A DNA stretch of 14,655 bases, taken from contig JBKGYK010000075.1 in assembly GCA_046546095.1 (NCBI GenBank), positions 1-14,655 of the forward strand. Reading direction: 5' to 3'. Source of the stretch: JAQIBY01 sp046546095. Lineage in GTDB: Bacteria > Bacteroidota > Bacteroidia > Bacteroidales > ML635J-15. Of this stretch, positions 8,314 through 14,655 are shown one piece after another. Within the stretch, counting starts at the first letter, position 1; every line of letters begins with the position of its first letter. The translations under genes and the position numbers were made by a program. The notes under the pieces were generated by a model that saw nothing but the letters and a program-made list of their open reading frames with translations, had not been told where the DNA came from and did no database searches.

Positions 8314-8345
8314 AAAACCGCTCCTGACAAATCAGAAACGGTTTT
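8314..8345 (-). terminator. Rho-independent terminator of arcCB
   Basis: On the minus strand the arms AAAACCG (8345-8339) and CGGTTTT (8320-8314) pair, with an inner CTGA/TCAG stem (8335-8332, 8327-8324) and a 4-nt TTTG loop. A GTTTTA tail follows. It lies 21 bp beyond the arcB stop. The near symmetry, with a T-run also on the plus strand, means it could work both ways. Confidence 0.75.
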
Positions 8346-8366
8346 TCGTTTTATTATGGTATAAAA

Positions 8367-9368
8367 TTATTTACCGAGGGTAGCAACCATCACAGCTTTG
8401 ATGGTATGCAAACGGTTTTCCGCTTCGTCAAAAACAATGGAATGTTCTGATTCAAACACCTCATCGCTAACTTCCATTTCACCCATGCCAAATTTTTCGG
8501 CAATTTCTTTTCCTACGGTAGTATTTTCATCATGGAAAGCCGGCAGACAATGCATGAATTTCACATTGGGGTTACCGGTTTTCTTAATCATATCCATATT
8601 CACCTGATAAGGTTTCATTTCAGCAATGCGTTTTTCCCATACCTCATCGGCTTCACCCATAGAAACCCACACATCGGTATACAGGAAATCAACATCTTTT
8701 ACACCTTCATCCACGTTTTCTGTGAGTGTGATTTTCGCACCTGTTTCTTTTGCAATTTCTTTGCACTGAGCAACCAGCTCTTCAGTTGGATGGCAGGATT
8801 TGGGTGCAACAGCGCGGAAATCCATCCCCATTTTAGCAGCACCTACCATCAGGGAATTACCCATGTTGTTTCGGGCATCACCAAGATAAGCAAAAGACAT
8901 CTTGTTCAAAGGCTTGTCGCTATGCTCCTGCATGGTAAGAAAATCAGCCAGAATCTGGGTTGGATGATATTCGTTGGTCAAACCATTCCAAACCGGCACA
9001 TTGGCATGCTCAGCCAGGGTTTCAACGATTTCCTGACCAAAACCGCGGTACTCAATGCCATCATACATACGACCCAAAACGCGGGCAGTATCGGCCATGG
9101 ACTCTTTTTTACCCATTTGTGATCCGGCAGGGCCGAGGTATGTAACACCGGCACCCTGATCCATTGCTGCCACTTCAAAAGCGCAGCGTGTGCGGGTAGA
9201 ATCCTTTGCAAAAAGCAATACTACATTTTTGCCTTTGAGCTGCTGAGTTTCTGTTCCGGTATATTTTGCTTTTTTCAGATCAGCAGAAAGATCCAGCAAA
9301 AAGTTTATTTCTTTCGGACTGTAATCCAAAAGTTTAAGAAAACTTCTGTTTCTAAGATTGTAAGCCAT
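8367..9368 (-). CDS. arcB: Ornithine carbamoyltransferase (ArcB/ArgF)
   Basis: 333 residues, the normal family length. The enzyme interconverts carbamoyl phosphate plus ornithine with citrulline plus phosphate in the cytoplasm. Visible motifs are the carbamoyl-phosphate loop STRTR (57-61), HPTQ (135-138), the ornithine loop DVWVSMGE (D232, S236, M237, G238) and HCLP with the active-site Cys (273-276); the DxxxSMG loop separates it from aspartate and putrescine transferases. The C-terminal HTIKAVMVATLGK resembles the E. coli ArgF/ArgI and catabolic ArcB group. It follows arcC by 31 bp on the same strand, which favours the catabolic direction (citrulline phosphorolysis feeding carbamate kinase). 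An anabolic role in arginine synthesis is not excluded, since no other arg genes are in view. ATG at 9368 is the natural start. Confidence 0.95.
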   Translation of the reverse strand: MAYNLRNRSFLKLLDYSPKEINFLLDLSADLKKAKYTGTETQQLKGKNVVLLFAKDSTRTRCAFEVAAMDQGAGVTYLGPAGSQMGKKESMADTARVLGRMYDGIEYRGFGQEIVETLAEHANVPVWNGLTNEYHPTQILADFLTMQEHSDKPLNKMSFAYLGDARNNMGNSLMVGAAKMGMDFRAVAPKSCHPTEELVAQCKEIAKETGAKITLTENVDEGVKDVDFLYTDVWVSMGEADEVWEKRIAEMKPYQVNMDMIKKTGNPNVKFMHCLPAFHDENTTVGKEIAEKFGMGEMEVSDEVFESEHSIVFDEAENRLHTIKAVMVATLGK

Positions 9369-9399
9369 AATGTTAAAATTTATCTTGTTAAAAAATCAA

Positions 9400-10350
9400 T
9401 TATTTAGCAACGATTTGCGTACCGACATTGTCCTTACCAAGCTCTTTTGATTCGGTAATGACACATTTTTTACCACCATTTTCAATAAACTGGATAGCAG
9501 CTCTTACTTTAGGAGCCATGCTGCCTTCAGTAAACTGTCCGTCTTTCAGATGCTCTTTGGCTTCGGCAACCGTGATCACATCCAGTGCTTTCTGATCCGG
9601 TTTATTGAAATTGATGAAAACCTTGGGAACATCTGTCAAAATGTAAAACTCATCGGCATTGATCTGGGTAGCCAGCATGGAAGATGCAAGGTCTTTATCA
9701 ATAACAGCATCAATTCCCTGCAGTTTGCCTTTTTCCGGCATAAAAACAGGAATACCGCCACCGCCAACAGTAATGATAATTTTACCTTCACGTGCAAGCT
9801 CTTCAATACTGTCTTTATTCAGAATTTCTACCGGTGTCGGCGATGCCACCACTTTTCTATAACCCCTGCCCTTGGGATCTTCAGCATATACGTCAACAGG
9901 ATTCTCTGACTTCAGCTTATCCAGCTCATCCTTCTGATAATAGGGGCCGATTGGCTTGGTGGGATTCTTAAATGCCGGGTCGTCCTTATCCACCAGAACC
10001 TGTGTGACAAAAGTAATCACATCACGTTTTGTGTTTTTGGAATACAGCACATTGCGCATTTGCTGCTCAATAATATACCCGATAAATCCCTGGGAATAGG
10101 CACCACATACATCCAGTGGCATTAGAGGGAGGTCAAACATTTTATGTCCGGCCATATTTCTAAGCAGAATATTGCCAACCTGCGGACCATTACCATGACC
10201 GATTACAACATTGTAATCTTTTTCAATCAGCGCCATAAGATTTTCACAGGTCTCATGTACATTGGACTCCTGCTCATCTATGGTACCTTTCTGCCCTGCT
10301 CTCAGAAGCGCATTGCCTCCAAAAGCCACAACTGCAAGTTTCTTATTCAT
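9400..10350 (-). CDS. arcC: Carbamate kinase
   Basis: 316 residues, full length for the amino-acid-kinase family enzyme that makes ATP from carbamoyl phosphate and ADP, leaving carbamate that decays to CO2 and NH3. Motifs seen are FGGNAL (10-15), GHGNGPQVG (51-59), NPTKPIGPYY (129-138), RKVVASPTP (165-173), VGGGGIPV (195-202), IDKDLASS (217-224) and the nucleotide-site ILTDV (237-241). It is the first gene of a two-gene arcC-arcB unit with a TATATTTG promoter box 27 bp before the ATG. Together they give substrate-level phosphorylation from citrulline; arginine deiminase (arcA) and the arginine/ornithine antiporter (arcD) are not in the window. Confidence 0.96.
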   Translation of the reverse strand: MNKKLAVVAFGGNALLRAGQKGTIDEQESNVHETCENLMALIEKDYNVVIGHGNGPQVGNILLRNMAGHKMFDLPLMPLDVCGAYSQGFIGYIIEQQMRNVLYSKNTKRDVITFVTQVLVDKDDPAFKNPTKPIGPYYQKDELDKLKSENPVDVYAEDPKGRGYRKVVASPTPVEILNKDSIEELAREGKIIITVGGGGIPVFMPEKGKLQGIDAVIDKDLASSMLATQINADEFYILTDVPKVFINFNKPDQKALDVITVAEAKEHLKDGQFTEGSMAPKVRAAIQFIENGGKKCVITESKELGKDNVGTQIVAK

Positions 10351-10377
10351 AATAGTTACTCAATTTTGATTAAGACG

Positions 10378-10410
10378 CAAATATAAAAGAATTTAGGAGG
10401 ATATTTCACA
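10378..10410 (-). promoter_or_regulatory. Promoter of arcCB
   Basis: On the minus strand, a full TAnnTTTG match TATATTTG (10385-10378) is preceded at 21 bp by TGTG (10410-10407), one base off the TTTG -33 box. The ATG of arcC at 10350 follows 27 bp beyond the box. Confidence 0.55.
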
Positions 10411-10487
10411 TAAATCAAAAATTCAGGCTAAGAAACACTGTTATAATTTTATTAAGATTCGGCTGATACCATTTGCCAAATTATTAT

Positions 10488-10495
10488 TACATTTG
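10488..10495 (+). promoter_or_regulatory. Candidate -7 box of the DUF4412-like lipoprotein gene
   Basis: TACATTTG is a full TAnnTTTG match, 28 bp before the ATG at 10524. No TTTG lies at the usual 19-21 bp upstream (a TTTG at 10472-10475 is too close), so the assignment is tentative. Together with the arcC promoter it makes 10351-10523 a divergent control region. Confidence 0.4.
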
Positions 10496-10523
10496 CTGCG
10501 ATTAACAAACTAAATCCGTGTAT

Positions 10524-11207
10524 ATGAAAAAAATTGCTTATTTACTTATCGTTGTATTTGCTGTTTCAATGAGTAGCTGCTCTCTCTTTAAAGGTGGCGA
10601 CGACACCTTTGAAGGGCATATCAAATTCAAAATTGAATACGAAGGAGAGCTGGATGAAAATACCAGAGCCCAGCTTCCAACTTCTGTTATCAAGTATTAC
10701 AAAGATTCCAAAGTAAGAGAAGAAAATGAAACCGCCATGTATTCTGTCTACCAGATCACAAATTCTGCCAAAGAAGAAGTCATTATCCTTATGGATATGG
10801 ACATGATGGGCGAGAAAATTGCTTATAAGAAAAGCAAGGAAGACATGGAAGAAGAAATCGAAGAAGAAATGGGCGAAGAAATGGAAGACCCTGAAATCAG
10901 AGAAACGGGTGAAACCAAAGAAATTCTTGGCTATGACACCAAAAAAGTGGAATTACTTATGGGTGACAATATTTTCACTGCCTACACAACGGATGAACTC
11001 AAAACAGAAGCCAACCTCAATTGGGCTGGCCCATTCAAAGGTGTGGACGGCATTATCCTTGAGTATACGACAGAGCAACAAGGCATTATCACTACCCACA
11101 AGGCAACTGAAATTAAAAAAGAAAAAGTGTCCTCTGAAAAATTTACCATTCCTTCAGAATATGAACTAAAAACAGAGGAAGAAATCAAAACCCTATTTGG
11201 TGGTTAA
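10524..11207 (+). CDS. DUF4412-like outer-membrane lipoprotein
   Basis: 227 residues from ATG 10524. A GTG two codons upstream (10518) would add only MY and is less likely, since MKKIAYLLIVVFAVSMSSC is a standard lipoprotein signal peptide; Cys19 is the probable lipidated residue although Met at -3 is not ideal. The mature part begins with a short linker and a beta-rich domain resembling DUF4412: FEGHIKFKIEYEG, then YYKDSKVREEN, an MDMDMMGEKIAY stretch, and a later ILGYDTKKVELL segment. A highly acidic Met/Glu-rich insert (about residues 107-129) is likely a charged helix or metal-interacting loop. The role of the family is unknown; it is probably periplasmic-facing at the outer or inner membrane. 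A terminator separates it from ftsK. Confidence 0.85.
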   Translation: MKKIAYLLIVVFAVSMSSCSLFKGGDDTFEGHIKFKIEYEGELDENTRAQLPTSVIKYYKDSKVREENETAMYSVYQITNSAKEEVIILMDMDMMGEKIAYKKSKEDMEEEIEEEMGEEMEDPEIRETGETKEILGYDTKKVELLMGDNIFTAYTTDELKTEANLNWAGPFKGVDGIILEYTTEQQGIITTHKATEIKKEKVSSEKFTIPSEYELKTEEEIKTLFGG

Positions 11208-11228
11208 TAACTATTTTTGATTCGTAAC

Positions 11229-11260
11229 AAAATCCTCGCTTTTTTGTGAGGATTTTTTTA
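11229..11260 (+). terminator. Rho-independent terminator after the DUF4412-like gene
   Basis: AAAATCCTC (11229-11237) pairs with GAGGATTTT (11248-11256) across a 10-nt loop, followed by more T. It lies 21 bp past the stop, so ftsK likely depends on a separate promoter in the remaining 28 bp or on read-through. A poor TATTTTTA box sits at 11259-11266. Confidence 0.8.
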
Positions 11261-11288
11261 TTTTTATCAATCGAATAAATAAAAACAA

Positions 11289-13775
11289 GTGACAGGAAAA
11301 TCAAAAAAGACAAAGACAGATACACGAAAAAAGGGTGCAAAAAAATCATCCGGCAAAAAAAAGCGATCTCCGCTTAAGGACGAGCGTTTCAAAGTAACCC
11401 TCGGGCTGTTTTTTATCGGATTTTCTATTTTGCTGGCCTTGTCTTTTACCTCTTATCTGTTTACCTGGCAGGAAGACCAAAGCAAACTTGATATTCCCCT
11501 GACTGAATTATTTACCGATGTTTCCATCAAAGTGGACAACTGGATAGGTAAATTGGGAGCCACCTTGTCAAACAGCTTTATCCATAACGGTTTCGGACTG
11601 GCTTCCTTTGTTTTTATATTTATTTTCCTGATTATCGGTTTCCGGTTGTTGAAACTACGCTTGTTCCCTTTGCGAAAATCTTTATTCCTCAGCCTTACCG
11701 GTATGATATGGGTTTCAGTACTCTCAGGATATATTTTTTCAGATAAAATGTTTTATCTTGGAGGTGCTCACGGATATTTCCTGTCTCAATGGCTGAATGC
11801 ATTCATCGGAAAAGCAGGTACCCTCATGCTCCTGCTGCTAAGCTTTTTTGCCATACTGATATTTTCATACAAACCGGCACTGGGCATCATCAAAAACCTG
11901 CTGAAAAAAATCAAACATATCAACTCCCGACATTTGCAGGAAGATGATAATGATTTACAGTCAGAAGACAATAAAAGCAGCCAGACTGAAAATAGTCCTG
12001 CATCACCATCTTCACAAAGTGATGAGAATTCTCCGGAAGTTGATACTGAAACTGACAAAACTGTATCCGAAACTGATAGGACCCAGCCCGAAATCATCAG
12101 ACATTCTGTAAGCCCGGATACGGAAACCAGTAAAAACGAAGCTGAAAGCCATGATAATCCAGATGAGGAAGAAGAGGAAATAAAACTGGAGGTTGATGAC
12201 AGTTACATGACCGCCGAGCAGAAGCAAAACGAGAAAGTCAAAATCAGCAATGATGGTGATTATGACCCCACCCTGGATCTGAGCAATTATAAAATGCCAC
12301 CTGTAGAATTGCTGGAAGATCACCAGACTGACAGAACCGAAGTCTCGGAAAAGGATCTGAAAGAAAACTCCGACCGCATTGTTAATACTTTGCAGGACTA
12401 CAATATTGAAATTGCCAAAATATCAGCAACTGTTGGTCCCACAGTCACTCTCTACGAAATTGTCCCGGCTAAAGGAGTGCGGATTTCAAAAATCAAAAAT
12501 CTGGAAGACGATATTGCATTATCTCTGTCAGCCCTGGGTATCCGCATCATTGCACCAATACCCGGCAAAGGCACCATAGGCATTGAGGTGCCCAACAGGA
12601 GGCCCGAAATCGTATCCATGCGCTCCGTTCTGACCTCCCCGGAATACCTCAACACAAAGTATGAATTGCCGGTAGTGATTGGCAAAAAGATCAACAATGA
12701 TCCCATGATTTTCAACCTGGCAAAAATGCCTCACCTGTTGATAGCAGGTGCTACGGGACAGGGAAAATCTGTGGGGCTGAACGCGATTATTACTTCACTG
12801 CTGTACAAAAAACATCCGGCTCAGCTCAAATTTGTCATGGTTGATCCGAAAAAAATTGAACTTTCTTTTTACTCCAAACTGGAGAGACATTTTCTGGCAA
12901 AATTGCCGGATGAAGAAGAACCCATCATCACCGACACACAAAAGGTAATTCACACCCTCAACTCCTTAACCAAGGAGATGGATATGCGCTACGATCTTTT
13001 GAAAAAGGCAGGTGCCAGAAACATCAAGGAATACAACAAAAAATATATCACCCGCAAGCTCAATCCCGAAAAAGGACATCACTACCTGCCATACATTGTG
13101 GTTATTGTGGATGAGTTTGCTGATCTGATCCAAACAGCAGGAAAAGAAATTGAAGGGCCGATAGCCCGGCTGGCACAACTCGCCAGGGCCATTGGCATCC
13201 ATTTGATTATTGCCACACAGCGGCCATCCACAAACGTAATTACAGGAACCATCAAGGCCAACTTCCCGGCCAGAATATCTTTCCGTGTTTCCAGCAGCAT
13301 AGATTCCCGAACAATACTTGACAGTACCGGAGCAAACCAGCTCATAGGCCGGGGTGACATGCTCATCAATGATGGTCAGAATCTGGTCAGAGCGCAGTGT
13401 GCTTTTGTTGATACTCCCGAAATCGAAGACATTACCGAATATATTGGTTCACAGCAGGGATATCCCTCTGCTCTCATTTTGCCGGAACCCGACACCGAAG
13501 ACAGCGAAACAGCAAAAGTTGACCCCAACGAAAAACTGGACGAAAACTTTGAAGATGCAGCCAGATTGGTAGTCAGGCATCAGCAGGGAAGCACCTCCCT
13601 GATTCAAAGAAAACTTTCCATCGGATACAACCGTGCCGGACGTATCATTGATCAACTGGAAGCTACAGGCATTGTTGGCCCCTTTGAAGGAAGCAAGGCC
13701 AGAAAAGTTCTTTATCCCGATGAATACGCTTTGGAACAATATTTGAACTCACTGAACGAAAAAGAACAAAACTGA
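11289..13775 (+). CDS. ftsK: DNA translocase FtsK
   Basis: 828 residues from a GTG start; an in-frame TAA two codons upstream (11280-11282) and no nearby in-frame ATG fix this start. The protein couples chromosome segregation, including dimer resolution, to septum formation. A Lys-rich N-terminus (1-35) is followed by four membrane segments (about 35-58, 102-121, 131-150, 175-194), an acidic Ser/Glu linker (about 210-330), and the alpha/beta motor with Walker A GATGQGKS (487-494), Walker B VVIVDEFADL (D608, E609), LARAIGIHLIIATQRP and the DSTGANQLIGRGDML segment. The C-terminal gamma winged helix (about 750-810, RAGRIIDQLEATGIVGP) should read polar DNA motifs. The stop overlaps the lolA start by one base, so translation is likely coupled. 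The length and layout are normal for Bacteroidota. Confidence 0.98.
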   Translation: MTGKSKKTKTDTRKKGAKKSSGKKKRSPLKDERFKVTLGLFFIGFSILLALSFTSYLFTWQEDQSKLDIPLTELFTDVSIKVDNWIGKLGATLSNSFIHNGFGLASFVFIFIFLIIGFRLLKLRLFPLRKSLFLSLTGMIWVSVLSGYIFSDKMFYLGGAHGYFLSQWLNAFIGKAGTLMLLLLSFFAILIFSYKPALGIIKNLLKKIKHINSRHLQEDDNDLQSEDNKSSQTENSPASPSSQSDENSPEVDTETDKTVSETDRTQPEIIRHSVSPDTETSKNEAESHDNPDEEEEEIKLEVDDSYMTAEQKQNEKVKISNDGDYDPTLDLSNYKMPPVELLEDHQTDRTEVSEKDLKENSDRIVNTLQDYNIEIAKISATVGPTVTLYEIVPAKGVRISKIKNLEDDIALSLSALGIRIIAPIPGKGTIGIEVPNRRPEIVSMRSVLTSPEYLNTKYELPVVIGKKINNDPMIFNLAKMPHLLIAGATGQGKSVGLNAIITSLLYKKHPAQLKFVMVDPKKIELSFYSKLERHFLAKLPDEEEPIITDTQKVIHTLNSLTKEMDMRYDLLKKAGARNIKEYNKKYITRKLNPEKGHHYLPYIVVIVDEFADLIQTAGKEIEGPIARLAQLARAIGIHLIIATQRPSTNVITGTIKANFPARISFRVSSSIDSRTILDSTGANQLIGRGDMLINDGQNLVRAQCAFVDTPEIEDITEYIGSQQGYPSALILPEPDTEDSETAKVDPNEKLDENFEDAARLVVRHQQGSTSLIQRKLSIGYNRAGRIIDQLEATGIVGPFEGSKARKVLYPDEYALEQYLNSLNEKEQN

Positions 13776-14431
13776 TGAAAAAATTTTTATTTATTACAAT
13801 CACGGCACTGGCCTTTACAGGCTTTGCCAATGCCCAGGAAAGCGATCAGAAGGCGCTGGATATCATGGAAGAAGTGGCCGGGGAAACAAAAAGCTATGAT
13901 GGATTCTATGTAGAATTTACTTTCAGCATTCACAACCTCAGGGACAGCACAAAACAAGCCACCGACGGTAAAATGTGGTTTCATGATAAATCCTATAAAC
14001 TCGATATGATGAACTCCGTAATTCACTCCGACGGAGAAACAAACTGGGTTTATCAGGAAGAAACCGGAGAAGTGAACATTACAGAGCACAATGAAGAAGA
14101 AACCACAAGCTTCATAAACCCGTATCGTTTTCTTGACAATTTTGCAGATGAATACACTTGCAGATTTGTTTCAGATAGATTTATCAACAACCGCCCACTG
14201 GTGGAAGTGCACCTCTTCCCCAATAACATTGAAGAAAGTACATTCTCCCGTATCAAACTGCGGCTGGACAAAACCAAAAAAGAACTTTTTGACTTCACTT
14301 TTATCGGCAAGGAAGGAGTCAATTACACAATCACAATTAACAAGCTGGTTTCCAGTAAACCCGTAACCAAAGAAATGGTCAGCTTTAATAAATCTGACTA
14401 TCCCGATGCGGAAATTATTGATATGCGGTAA
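13775..14431 (+). CDS. lolA: LolA-family outer-membrane lipoprotein carrier
   Basis: 218 residues. Signal peptide 1-20 (FANA before Q21), so a soluble periplasmic protein. The rest fits the LolA-like fold, an open beta barrel that binds acyl chains of lipoproteins and carries them from the inner to the outer membrane: FYVEFTFSIHN, DGKMWFHDKSYKLDM, TNWVYQEE, FINPYRFLDNF, and a C-terminal SFNKSDYPDAEIIDMR. The ATG shares one base with the ftsK TGA (TGATG), indicating translational coupling. The ftsK-lolA linkage is also known in E. coli. The sequence divergence typical of Bacteroidota leaves the exact ligand range open. Confidence 0.9.
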   Translation: MKKFLFITITALAFTGFANAQESDQKALDIMEEVAGETKSYDGFYVEFTFSIHNLRDSTKQATDGKMWFHDKSYKLDMMNSVIHSDGETNWVYQEETGEVNITEHNEEETTSFINPYRFLDNFADEYTCRFVSDRFINNRPLVEVHLFPNNIEESTFSRIKLRLDKTKKELFDFTFIGKEGVNYTITINKLVSSKPVTKEMVSFNKSDYPDAEIIDMR

Positions 14432-14461
14432 TTTTTCTTTTTTTTTCTGAAAATGAATTAC

Positions 14462-14469
14462 TATTTTTG
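14462..14469 (+). promoter_or_regulatory. Candidate promoter box of tRNA-Ser
   Basis: TATTTTTG, a full TAnnTTTG match, ends 23 bp before the mature tRNA. The -33 region is only a T-run (around 14438-14446), so the assignment rests on the box and its position. Confidence 0.45.
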
Positions 14470-14492
14470 TGCACTGTTTACCACAAATCCAC

Positions 14493-14582
14493 GGAGAGGT
14501 GGCGGAGTGGCTGAACGCACCGGTTTGCTAAACCGGCATACTCCATAAAGGGGTATCGGGGGTTCAAATCCCCCCCTCTCCG
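14493..14582 (+). tRNA. tRNA-Ser (anticodon GCT)
   Basis: 90 nt. The acceptor stem GGAGAGG (14493-14499) pairs with CCTCTCC (14575-14581), discriminator G14582. The anticodon arm CCGGT/ACCGG holds TTGCTAA with anticodon GCT at 14527-14529. The long variable arm TACTCC/GGGGTA marks a class II tRNA, and the T arm is GGGGG-TTCAAAT-CCCCC (14558-14574). The 3' CCA is not encoded and must be added after transcription. It decodes AGC/AGT serine codons. Confidence 0.97.
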
Positions 14583-14587
14583 CAAGC

Positions 14588-14624
14588 AAAAACCCCCACT
14601 GACGGCTGTCAGTGGGGGTTTTTT
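14588..14624 (+). terminator. Strong rho-independent terminator after tRNA-Ser
   Basis: A perfect 16-bp stem, AAAAACCCCCACTGAC (14588-14603) with GTCAGTGGGGGTTTTT (14608-14623), closes a GGCT loop and ends in a T-run. It starts 5 nt after the tRNA. Confidence 0.95.
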
Positions 14625-14639
14625 GTATCCCCGGACACA

Positions 14640-14653
14640 GGAAGCTTGCTTCC
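14640..14653. repeat. Short perfect hairpin at the right edge
   Basis: GGAAGC-TT-GCTTCC is a perfect 6-bp inverted repeat with a 2-nt centre, inside a CCGG-rich stretch that is cut by the window end. It may be the edge of a larger element, which cannot be judged here. Confidence 0.35.
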
Positions 14654-14655
14654 GG

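Noticed and set aside
8088..8330. Short frames on both strands across 8088-8330
   Set aside because: They overlap the structured GC-rich element and terminator; open length on both strands is explained by its palindromic makeup.
8532..9122. 196-codon plus-strand frame opposite arcB
   Set aside because: Antisense to a fully recognised OTCase; no features of its own.
10518..10523. GTG at 10518 as the start of the lipoprotein gene
   Set aside because: ATG at 10524 gives the usual MKK lipoprotein signal peptide; the GTG adds only two residues.

Overview
The window looks like a chromosomal segment of a member of the Bacteroidota, most likely a Bacteroidales/Marinilabiliales-type or flavobacterium-like organism; genus cannot be set from sequence alone. 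Signs for this are a gliding-motility/type IX secretion C-terminal domain (CHU_C type B) on a giant secreted protein, SprB-like repeats, Bacteroidota-style promoters (TTTG about 20 bp upstream of TAnnTTTG) with no strong Shine-Dalgarno sequences, AT-rich spacers, and signal peptides whose predicted mature proteins all begin with Gln.

Layout. Positions 1-2209 (minus) hold the N-terminal 736 codons of a large secreted protein that runs off the left edge. After a 689-bp AT-rich spacer comes a tandem paralogue (2899-6483, minus, 1194 aa), complete with a 66-residue tandem repeat array, five SprB-like repeats and a T9SS type B sorting domain. A small secreted protein of unknown function (6505-7053, minus) lies just upstream of it, behind a good promoter, so these two probably form one transcript. 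Next are a secreted DUF4159-like protein (7438-8103, minus), a compact GC-rich structured intergenic element (8150-8281), and an arcC-arcB pair (carbamate kinase and ornithine carbamoyltransferase, minus, 8367-10350) with its own promoter and terminator.

A divergent promoter region at 10351-10523 separates these from the plus-strand genes: a DUF4412-like lipoprotein (10524-11207) with its terminator, ftsK (11289-13775) overlapping by one base a lolA-family gene (13775-14431), then tRNA-Ser(GCT) with its own promoter and a very strong terminator (14588-14624).

How the genes work together. ArcC and ArcB can convert citrulline plus phosphate to ornithine, CO2, NH3 and ATP; arginine deiminase (ArcA) and an antiporter are not in the window. 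The two giant proteins are surface or secreted T9SS adhesin-like products. FtsK (chromosome segregation at division) and LolA (periplasmic lipoprotein chaperone) keep a linkage also known in E. coli. I do not see a clear new defence or mobile system. The most interesting items are the structured element at 8150-8281, the adhesin paralogue pair with an expanding 198-bp repeat, the unknown duplicated-domain protein co-transcribed with the adhesin, and a promoter that may make the DUF4159-like mRNA leaderless.
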